Source: DAOQVB01 sp964400865 (GTDB taxonomy: Bacteria; Patescibacteriota; Microgenomatia; UBA1400; PJMF01). Taken from it: DNA of 14,272 nucleotides. The position numbers were made by a program, and so were the translations under genes. Each line of letters opens with the position of its first letter. Within the stretch, counting starts at the first letter, position 1. Positions 1-6,290 of this stretch are shown here, piece after piece. Under the pieces are notes generated by a model. It was not told the origin of the DNA, did no database searches, and worked only from the letters and a program-made list of their open reading frames with translations. Where the stretch lies: NCBI GenBank assembly GCA_964400865.1, contig CAYNWG010000023.1, positions 1 to 14,272 of the forward strand, given 5' to 3'.

Positions 1-89
1 AGAATGTTTAGCAAGCGGCTGCTTCTACCACCATGTGTGATTCAGACTTTACTTACTTTCAAATAATTTTCTCCACTTGTGTTCCAATG

Positions 90-107
90 ATACATAATGT
101 TATGTAT
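90..107. repeat. Perfect 8-bp inverted repeat with 2-base centre (possible operator)
   Basis: ATACATAA, then TG, then TTATGTAT: two perfectly complementary 8-base arms. It lies just upstream of the candidate clpB -35 box at 107-112. The symmetry suits a dimeric DNA-binding protein, but an AT-rich palindrome of this size can also arise by chance. No regulator is identified. Confidence 0.4.
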
Positions 108-134
108 TGATGTTTATTGATACTTTTTTATAGT
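107..134 (+). promoter_or_regulatory. Candidate clpB promoter (-35 TTGATG, -10 TATAGT)
   Basis: TTGATG at 107-112 and TATAGT at 129-134 are separated by 16 bases, giving a plausible vegetative sigma-factor promoter with a start near 141. A second possible -10, TATATT at 145-150 preceded by CGG, would start transcription near 157. With either one, the CIRCE-like repeat at 167-193 falls in the 5' untranslated leader, the usual place for an HrcA operator. I cannot tell which -10 is used. Confidence 0.4.
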
Positions 135-166
135 GATACATCGGTATATTTATTGATAGCAGTAAA

Positions 167-193
167 CTAGCACTTGACCAACTCGACTGCTAA
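167..193 (+). promoter_or_regulatory. CIRCE-like heat-shock operator (HrcA site) before clpB
   Basis: The left arm is CTAGCACTT (167-175), followed by exactly nine bases, then GACTGCTAA (185-193). The CIRCE consensus is TTAGCACTC-N9-GAGTGCTAA; this element matches 7 of 9 bases in the left arm, 8 of 9 in the right arm, and the spacer length. CIRCE is bound by the HrcA repressor, and repression is lifted on heat shock when GroEL becomes occupied. The element ends 18 bases before the clpB ATG and downstream of the candidate promoters. A CIRCE element before clpB is known in some bacteria such as mycoplasmas. The match and position are seen; control by HrcA is inferred, since hrcA is not in the window. 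Confidence 0.7.
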
Positions 194-211
194 TAGTAGC
201 ATATTCTCCAT

Positions 212-2773
212 ATGATCAATTTTGAAAAGCTTACAACTAAAGCTGCTGAAGCCATTCAGGGTTCCATGCAGCTTGCTGGCAAATTAAAACATAGCGAAAT
301 TACACCATCGCACTTACTGCTCGTTTTAGTAGAGCAATCAAACGGAGTAGTGCCTACATTATTACAGCAGCTCAATCAAGATACCCAACAGATATCACAA
401 AACCTTAAAAAAAAGCTTGAATCATTGCCGAGCGTAAGTGGCCTAACGCAAGCCAGAGTGTCTGCAGAACTTGCACAAGCACTGGATCAGGCTGAGTCAG
501 AAGCTGGCAAGTTGCGCGATGAATATATAAGTACTGAACATCTGTTGTTATCGCTACTTGCAATAGACGAGATTAAATCATTATTATCGATCTCTCGTTC
601 AGACGTAGTGGCTTCTTTGGAAAAAGTAAGAGGATCACAAAAGGTAACCAGTCGCGACCCCGAAGGAACGTATCAGGCATTAGAAAAATATGCCATCAAT
701 GTAACCAGTCTTGCTAGGGATGGAAAAATCGACCCCGTCATTGGACGAGAAGCCGAAATCCGTCGCATCACTCAAATATTGTCTCGTCGGACCAAAAATA
801 ATCCAGTCTTGGTTGGAGAGCCGGGCACAGGTAAGACTGCCATTGTTGAAGGATTGGCTAAAAAAATTGTTGATGGAGACGTGCCAGATGCCTTAAAAAG
901 CAAACAGCTGCTCTCCCTTGATATGGGTTCATTGATTGCAGGAGCAAAGTATCGGGGTGAGTTTGAAGATCGATTGAAGGCTGTAATCCAAGAAGTGGAA
1001 AAATCATCTGGCAACATAATTCTCTTCATTGATGAGTTACACACTATTGTTGGTGCAGGAGCCAGCGAAGGCTCTACTGATGCTGGCAACTTACTGAAGC
1101 CAGCTTTAGCCAGAGGAACATTAAGAACAATTGGCGCTACAACTTTAAAAGAATATCGTAAATATATAGAAAAAGACGCGGCGTTGGAGCGCCGCTTTCA
1201 ACCAGTAATGGTCGAAGAACCTTCTGTTGAAGACACAATTTCAATTCTGAGAGGGATTAAAGAAAAGTATGAAGCTCACCACGGTGTCAGAATTAGAGAC
1301 AATGCATTGGTGGCAGCGGCAGAATTATCCGATCGATATATCAACGATCGTTTTCTGCCAGATAAAGCCATCGATTTAATCGATGAAGCAGCCTCAGGAA
1401 TTCGTATTGCGATTGACAGCAAACCCCTGGAACTCGATTCTCTTGAGCGAAAAATTCGCCAACTAGAAATAGAGAAAGAAGCATTAAAGAAAGAAAAAGA
1501 TGCTGTTTCAAAACAAAGATTGAGCGAAATTGAAAAATCGCTCGCCGAACTTCAGGAAGAATATAGAGGTCTTGAAACTCATTGGCAAAACGAGAAAAAG
1601 ATTATTGATCAAATCAAGGAGAACAGCAAGCAAGTTGATCAATTGCGTGAAGAAGCAAATCAGGCTGAGCGAGATTTAAACCTCCAACGGGTAGCAGAAA
1701 TTAACTATGGCAAGATTCCTGAACTCCAAAAACAAGTGGGTCAGTTACAAACAGAATTAGTAAAATTACAAAAAGATAAAAAAATATTGCGTGAAGAGGT
1801 TAGTGAAGAAGATATTGCTGGCGTACTTTCTCACTGGACAGGTATCCCAGCGCAAAAAATGCTAGCGACTGAAAGCGATAAATTGGCCCATATGGAACAA
1901 CACATTGGACAACGTGTGATTAGTCAAGCCATTGCGATCCAAGCTATCTCTAGAGCAGTGCGCAGAAACAGAGCGGGAATTAGTGATGAAAATAAACCAA
2001 TTGGATCATTTTTGTTTCTTGGACCCACTGGGGTAGGGAAGACTGAATTAGCCAAAGCACTGGCTGAGTTTTTGTTTAATGACGAACGAGCAATTGTGAG
2101 AATTGATATGAGCGAATACATGGAAAAACATGCTGTGGCTCGCCTAATCGGCTCGCCCCCCGGCTATGTTGGCTATGAGGAAGGCGGTCAACTGACTGAG
2201 GAAGTTAGACGCCACCCGTACACCGTTATTCTTTTTGATGAAATTGAAAAAGCGCATCCAGAAGTTTTCAACGTCTTGCTCCAAATGCTGGACGATGGAC
2301 GACTCACCGACAGTAAGGGTAGAACGGTTGATTTTAAAAATGCAGTGATTATTATGACTTCAAACTTAGCAAGTCAAGAAATAGCCGAACTTCAAGATGA
2401 ACCAGAAAAACAAAAACAAGCAGTTGAATCGCAGCTCCACCAAGTGTTTAGACCAGAGTTCTTAAATCGGCTTGATGACGTGATTATCTTTCAACCACTA
2501 ACACCCGATGACTTGGCTGAAATTGTCAAAATTCAGCTACAAAAAGTCACCGAGCGCTTAGCAAAAAAACAAATCAATGTGCAATTTCAGCCGGATTCTA
2601 TTGCATTACTTGCCAGCAAGGGCTTCGACCCTGTTTTCGGGGCTCGACCACTTAAGCGTATTATTCAAAATGAGATTCTAGATGATATAGCGCTCAAACT
2701 GATCGACGGCTCCATCAAAGAGGGACAGAAACTCAGCGTCTCAGTCGATACCGGTCATTTTGTGATAAAATAG
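212..2773 (+). CDS. clpB: ClpB/Hsp104-type AAA+ disaggregase
   Basis: Cytosolic ATP-driven chaperone that threads proteins out of aggregates, normally with DnaK/DnaJ/GrpE. The 853 residues equal a full-length ClpB (E. coli has 857). In order: an N-terminal Clp repeat domain (about 1-145); the first AAA+ module with Walker A GEPGTGKT at 202-209, Walker B ending D274-E275 and an arginine-finger region ALERRF (325-330); the coiled-coil middle domain (about 405-525) that separates ClpB from ClpA and ClpX; the second AAA+ module with Walker A GPTGVGKT at 604-611 and Walker B D676-E677; and a C-terminal sensor-2 region with GARPLKR. There is no ClpP-binding IGF loop context, consistent with disaggregation rather than proteolysis. 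The ATG at 212 gives the standard ClpB N-terminus; no clear Shine-Dalgarno precedes it. A CIRCE-like operator lies upstream, and the tRNA and lon follow downstream. Confidence 0.98.
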   Translation: MINFEKLTTKAAEAIQGSMQLAGKLKHSEITPSHLLLVLVEQSNGVVPTLLQQLNQDTQQISQNLKKKLESLPSVSGLTQARVSAELAQALDQAESEAGKLRDEYISTEHLLLSLLAIDEIKSLLSISRSDVVASLEKVRGSQKVTSRDPEGTYQALEKYAINVTSLARDGKIDPVIGREAEIRRITQILSRRTKNNPVLVGEPGTGKTAIVEGLAKKIVDGDVPDALKSKQLLSLDMGSLIAGAKYRGEFEDRLKAVIQEVEKSSGNIILFIDELHTIVGAGASEGSTDAGNLLKPALARGTLRTIGATTLKEYRKYIEKDAALERRFQPVMVEEPSVEDTISILRGIKEKYEAHHGVRIRDNALVAAAELSDRYINDRFLPDKAIDLIDEAASGIRIAIDSKPLELDSLERKIRQLEIEKEALKKEKDAVSKQRLSEIEKSLAELQEEYRGLETHWQNEKKIIDQIKENSKQVDQLREEANQAERDLNLQRVAEINYGKIPELQKQVGQLQTELVKLQKDKKILREEVSEEDIAGVLSHWTGIPAQKMLATESDKLAHMEQHIGQRVISQAIAIQAISRAVRRNRAGISDENKPIGSFLFLGPTGVGKTELAKALAEFLFNDERAIVRIDMSEYMEKHAVARLIGSPPGYVGYEEGGQLTEEVRRHPYTVILFDEIEKAHPEVFNVLLQMLDDGRLTDSKGRTVDFKNAVIIMTSNLASQEIAELQDEPEKQKQAVESQLHQVFRPEFLNRLDDVIIFQPLTPDDLAEIVKIQLQKVTERLAKKQINVQFQPDSIALLASKGFDPVFGARPLKRIIQNEILDDIALKLIDGSIKEGQKLSVSVDTGHFVIK
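2763..2771 (+). promoter_or_regulatory. Candidate extended -10 promoter for tRNA-Ile and lon
   Basis: TGATAAAAT is an extended -10 motif (TG, one base, then TAAAAT, which matches TATAAT at 5 of 6). It overlaps the clpB stop codon. Transcription would start near 2778, about 18 bases before the mature tRNA 5' end. No good -35 lies at 16-18 bases spacing, as is tolerated for extended -10 promoters. It would let the tRNA and lon be expressed independently of the CIRCE-controlled clpB promoter. Confidence 0.45.
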
Positions 2774-2795
2774 TCGGGTTCTCAAGGTAGAACGG

Positions 2796-2872
2796 GGGTG
2801 TGTAGCTCAGCTGGTTAGAGCGCTATCCTGATAAGATAGAGGTCCTTGGTTCGAGTCCAAGCTCACCCACCA
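2796..2872 (+). tRNA. tRNA-Ile (anticodon GAT), CCA encoded
   Basis: A complete cloverleaf can be drawn. The acceptor is GGGTGTG with CTCACCC (2862-2868), followed by discriminator A and an encoded CCA (2870-2872). The D arm is GCTC/GAGC. The anticodon stem is CTATC/GATAG with loop CTGATAA, giving anticodon GAT, which reads isoleucine codons ATC and ATT. The variable loop is AGGTC. The T arm is CTTGG/CCAAG with loop TTCGAGT. The acceptor holds one T-T mismatch at the sixth pair. The tRNA begins 22 bases after the clpB stop and ends 37 bases before the lon ATG, on the same strand. Confidence 0.97.
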
Positions 2873-2909
2873 ACTTTCCCCATTGCCAATTAGCAGTCTT
2901 GCATTTAGA

Positions 2910-5393
2910 ATGCTAACTGTGACCAATGAATCCAAAAAACCCCCTAAGCTTCCTCGAGTGGAAGCAATTTTCTCTGGAGAAAATAGTTCTAATCAAGCTG
3001 ATGCTGTCAAATCGGCAAAATCTCCAGAGATTCGTCCACCAGAGCGATTTATTTTACCCGCTGTTCCGATTAGAGAAGGCGTTCTGTTCCCAAGTACTGA
3101 ATCAGTTTTAACTTTCGGCAGACAAATTTCCTTATCAAGCATCAATCAAGTTACCCCCAAGCAAAATTCTGTTGTTCTGATTACACAAAAAAGACCTGAC
3201 GTGGAAGAACCAAAAGCAGATGATATGTATACCATTGGAACTCTTGCTTTGGTAGATAAAAAAATAAAAACCGATGAAAGCATTAATGCACTCGTGAGAG
3301 GAATTGGTCGAGTAAAAATAATTCGATTCATTCAACTCAACCCAAAAATGCTAGTTGAAGTTGAAAAACTTCAAGATATAGAACAAAAGGATGAAGAATC
3401 AGCGGCATTAACCAATCATCTTCAAAAAGAGTTTCGTCGAGCCGTTCATATGGGCAAACCTGTTGAGTTCTTAAACTTTATGAAGTTGATGGGTGGTGTT
3501 ACTGATGGAGAACTCACAGATCAAATCGCTAGTACGTTAAACGTTGAAACTAGCGAAAAACAATCAATTCTTGAAACCCTAGTTGTCAAAGATCGAATGA
3601 GAATGGTGATTGATAAGTTAGCTCACGAAATGAAGGTATTAGAAATTGAAAAAGACGTCGTAAACAAAACTCAAAAGAAATTTGATAAAAGCATGCGCGA
3701 AAATGTCTTGAGAGAGAGACTAAGAACAATACAAAAAGAACTGGGAGAAATTGATGATGAAGAAGAGATAGTGGATGAATATGAGGAAAAGTTAAAGAAA
3801 ATTTCCGTAGACAAAGAAATTAAAACAAAGATTTCAAAAGAAATTAAACGACTGAAACAGATGTCGCCCAACAATCCTGAAGCTGGTTATGTTCGTACTT
3901 GGCTAGATACAATTTTTGAATTACCTTTTGGCAAATATTCAAAATCTAAGGTTAGAATTCAACAAGCCGAAGAATTGCTCGAAAAAAGCCATTATGGATT
4001 AGAAAAAGTCAAAGATCGCATCTTAGAATATATTGCAGTACTTGAACTAAAACAGCGAACTGCAAAAAAGGAAGAAGATCGACGACTACCCACCATACTG
4101 TGTTTTGTTGGACCACCTGGAGTTGGGAAAACTAGCATTGGTAAATCAATTGCTGAAAGTTTAAAACGAAAATTTGTTAAAATTTCTTTGGGCGGTATTA
4201 GAGATGAGGCAGAAATTCGCGGCCATCGACGTACATATGTTGGCGCAATGCCTGGCAGAATCATCACTGGAATGAAGCAAGCTGGCTCAATGAATCCGGT
4301 TTTCATGCTCGACGAAATTGATAAAATTGGTAATGATTTCCGAGGTGATCCGTCAGCTGCGCTACTTGAAGCGCTGGACCCAGAACAAAATAGTAGTTTT
4401 GAGGATCATTATCTGGATATGCATTTTGATTTATCCGAGGTAATGTTTATCACCACCGCCAATACCTTAGACACAATTCCCCCAGCACTTCGCGATCGTT
4501 TAGAAATAATTCGCTATTCTGGATACACTGAAGAAGAAAAGTTTAATATAGCTAAAAAACATTTATTTCATAAGGTACGATCGGCAAACGGATTAACCGG
4601 CAATCATATGCAAATAACCGATGAATCAATACGTTTTATCGTTCAACGCTATACCAGCGAAGCCGGAGTTCGAGACCTGGAAAGAAATTTGCATAAAATT
4701 ATGAGAAAGTTAGCTCGTAAATTAACTGAATCCACTAAAACCACAAAAACCATTGTTACACCCAAGATCGTCAGAGAATTTTTAGGTCCAGAAAAATTCG
4801 ATGTTGAAATGAGCAGTAAAACTGATGTCATTGGCCAAGCAACAGGTTTGGCTTGGACATCTGTTGGTGGGGACACTTTATTTATTGAAGTTTCACTTAC
4901 ACCAGGAAAAGGCGCCGTTCAGTTGACCGGAAAACTTGGTGACGTCATGAAAGAATCAGCTCAAACTGCATACACATTTGTTAAAGCCAATGCAGAAAAG
5001 TTTGGAATTGCTCCTAGTCGTATAGCAAAAACTGATATTCATGTCCACGTACCAGAAGGCGCTGTACCTAAAGACGGTCCTTCAGCTGGTGTGACTATTA
5101 CTACAGCGATTGTCTCAGCCTTTACAAATATTCCAGTTAAAAAAGATGTTGCTATGACTGGGGAGGTTACTCTTCGAGGGCGGGTGCTCAGAATTGGTGG
5201 TCTGAAGGAAAAAAGTCTTGCTGCAGATCGAGCGGGCATTAGCACCATAATCATACCCAAATCGAACGAACGCGATCTTGAGGAAATTCCAAAAACAGTA
5301 TTGAGTAAAATCAAATTTACCCCCGTTGAACAAGTTGAAGAAGTAATTGCCCTCGCATTGGTTCATAAACCAAAAGCGAGAAACATACAATAA
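2910..5393 (+). CDS. lon: ATP-dependent Lon protease (LonA type)
   Basis: Cytosolic hexameric AAA+ serine protease that degrades misfolded and short-lived regulatory proteins. Numbered from the ATG at 2910 (827 residues): a charged, proline-containing N-terminal extension of about 45 residues; the substrate-binding LAN domain beginning near the segment FILPAVPIREGVLFP; a long helical/coiled region (about 235-330); the AAA+ domain with Walker A GPPGVGKT at 401-408 and Walker B D468-E469; and the C-terminal protease domain with catalytic Ser725 in DGPSAG and catalytic Lys768 in GLKEKS. The Ser-Lys spacing of 43 residues equals that of E. coli Lon (679/722). The same frame also offers a TTG at 2883, adding nine residues; I prefer the ATG, although neither start has a Shine-Dalgarno. 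The 5' end follows the tRNA so closely that the mRNA is probably made as a tRNA-lon precursor. Confidence 0.97.
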   Translation: MLTVTNESKKPPKLPRVEAIFSGENSSNQADAVKSAKSPEIRPPERFILPAVPIREGVLFPSTESVLTFGRQISLSSINQVTPKQNSVVLITQKRPDVEEPKADDMYTIGTLALVDKKIKTDESINALVRGIGRVKIIRFIQLNPKMLVEVEKLQDIEQKDEESAALTNHLQKEFRRAVHMGKPVEFLNFMKLMGGVTDGELTDQIASTLNVETSEKQSILETLVVKDRMRMVIDKLAHEMKVLEIEKDVVNKTQKKFDKSMRENVLRERLRTIQKELGEIDDEEEIVDEYEEKLKKISVDKEIKTKISKEIKRLKQMSPNNPEAGYVRTWLDTIFELPFGKYSKSKVRIQQAEELLEKSHYGLEKVKDRILEYIAVLELKQRTAKKEEDRRLPTILCFVGPPGVGKTSIGKSIAESLKRKFVKISLGGIRDEAEIRGHRRTYVGAMPGRIITGMKQAGSMNPVFMLDEIDKIGNDFRGDPSAALLEALDPEQNSSFEDHYLDMHFDLSEVMFITTANTLDTIPPALRDRLEIIRYSGYTEEEKFNIAKKHLFHKVRSANGLTGNHMQITDESIRFIVQRYTSEAGVRDLERNLHKIMRKLARKLTESTKTTKTIVTPKIVREFLGPEKFDVEMSSKTDVIGQATGLAWTSVGGDTLFIEVSLTPGKGAVQLTGKLGDVMKESAQTAYTFVKANAEKFGIAPSRIAKTDIHVHVPEGAVPKDGPSAGVTITTAIVSAFTNIPVKKDVAMTGEVTLRGRVLRIGGLKEKSLAADRAGISTIIIPKSNERDLEEIPKTVLSKIKFTPVEQVEEVIALALVHKPKARNIQ

Positions 5394-5403
5394 TCTTTGC
5401 ATA

Positions 5404-5412
5404 TGGTACACT
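5404..5412 (+). promoter_or_regulatory. Extended -10 promoter, leaderless type, for the PEGA lipoprotein
   Basis: TGGTACACT is an extended -10 (TG, one base, TACACT). The hexamer ends exactly 8 bases before the ATG at 5421, so transcription would start at or within a base or two of the ATG, giving a leaderless mRNA. No Shine-Dalgarno is present. The same layout occurs at 9573-9590, which strengthens both calls. A small inverted repeat, TACAC (5407-5411) with GTGTA (5417-5421), overlaps the box. Confidence 0.55.
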
Positions 5413-5420
5413 GTCGGTGT

Positions 5421-6290
5421 ATGCGCTCGTTCTTCAGAGTATTTTTTACACTTATATTTGTTCTTTTTGCTGGATTAAGTTTTTCTGCATGCACTCCGAT
5501 TTTTGAGAAAGAAGCCTTGGCTGGAATTCAAATAACCACTGGGCAGATTGAAAGCGTTGTATTTATTAACGGTCAGTATCTAGACAAAACACCCTTAGTT
5601 CGAAAAAATCTTAAACCTGGTGAATATATAATCGAAATTAAACCTGCAAACGATACATTAGCCTCGTATCAAACATCAGTCACTCTCCGGCAAGAACTTC
5701 TCACAGTGATTACTTGGAATCCTGCAGCAACACCCGAGCAAAGTGGGGGAGTAATCTATGAAATGGAACCCCTGCCAATGAAAGATGCGACCGAAGTATC
5801 ATTTTCGACAGTTCCAGATGGAGCAATTGTCCAATTAATGGATAAACCAAAGGAAATTGCACCCTACACCTATAAAAACATTCCTCCCGGGGAACAAGAG
5901 TACACAATCAGTCTACCTTCATATGAACAACAAAAGCACACTATAAATGTAGTGCCTGGATACCGAATGTTAATCTCCCTCAAATTAGCTAAACAATCCT
6001 CAATCTTACTCATGCCCACTCCAACAACTACCCCTATAAGCAGTGCCAGTTCAAGCGCCTCTGCCTCACCATCGGGAACAGTTACAATTCTAAAAACCAA
6101 TTTGTTTGTTGATGGAGCTGAGGTACTCAGAGTTCGAGATCTGCCCAATGTTTCTGGTACAGAGGTAGGATTAGCTCAAGTTGGCGCCACTTATCCGTTT
6201 TTAAACGAGAAAAAAGATGGCTGGTTTAAAATTAAACTCGCTTCCGCCAGTGGCTGGATTAGTGGCACGTATGCTAATTTGAAAGAGTAG
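5421..6290 (+). CDS. Secreted lipoprotein with two PEGA domains and a C-terminal SH3b domain
   Basis: Predicted 289-residue envelope lipoprotein. It opens with a basic-hydrophobic signal peptide ending in LSFSAC, with Cys24 as the probable lipidated residue; the -3 position is Phe, which is unusual but tolerated. Residues about 32-98 and 118-185 are two PEGA-like beta domains: each has a loop resembling VFINGQYLDKTP or VQLMDKPKEIAP, then a proline-glycine turn (KPGEY, PPGEQEY) and a closing strand. A Ser/Thr/Ala/Pro-rich linker (about 186-217) leads to a bacterial SH3 domain (about 218-289) with a VRDLPN-like entry and GWFKI and GWISG strands. PEGA and SH3b domains usually bind cell-wall or surface partners, so a wall- or glycan-binding role is likely but unproven. 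The ATG at 5421 is chosen because it begins the signal peptide and sits correctly behind the -10; ATG 5403 and TTG 5397 lie upstream in frame. Its last 17 bases overlap the convergent minus-strand gene. Confidence 0.85.
   Translation: MRSFFRVFFTLIFVLFAGLSFSACTPIFEKEALAGIQITTGQIESVVFINGQYLDKTPLVRKNLKPGEYIIEIKPANDTLASYQTSVTLRQELLTVITWNPAATPEQSGGVIYEMEPLPMKDATEVSFSTVPDGAIVQLMDKPKEIAPYTYKNIPPGEQEYTISLPSYEQQKHTINVVPGYRMLISLKLAKQSSILLMPTPTTTPISSASSSASASPSGTVTILKTNLFVDGAEVLRVRDLPNVSGTEVGLAQVGATYPFLNEKKDGWFKIKLASASGWISGTYANLKE

Larger units (their letters stand above)
1..211. other. Non-coding leader region upstream of clpB
   Basis: I see no supportable gene here. One plus-strand frame is open from the left edge to a TAA at 64-66 (21 codons). 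It could be the tail of an upstream gene, but it has no recognisable features. From about 85 onward the stretch is AT-rich and holds regulatory-looking structure: a palindrome (90-107), three copies of TATTGAT (105, 115, 151), two copies of TGATACAT (88-95 and 134-141), candidate -10 boxes and a CIRCE-like inverted repeat (167-193), all listed separately. Confidence 0.6.

Noticed and set aside
24..34. CTACCACCA, resembling a tRNA 3' end
   Set aside because: No T arm or acceptor partner can be built upstream within the window.
1..66. Open plus-strand frame from the left edge to TAA at 64-66, possible tail of an upstream gene
   Set aside because: Only 21 codons with no recognisable motif; open frames this short are expected by chance.
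2883..2909. TTG start adding nine residues to Lon
   Set aside because: No Shine-Dalgarno and no family-like residues in the extension; the ATG at 2910 is simpler, though TTG is not excluded.
3992..4306. Antisense open frame of 104 codons opposite the Lon AAA+ domain
   Set aside because: It is the complement of strongly conserved coding sequence around Walker A and B.
5115..5411. Antisense open frame of 98 codons over the end of lon
   Set aside because: It lies wholly opposite conserved Lon protease-domain codons and has no recognisable product.
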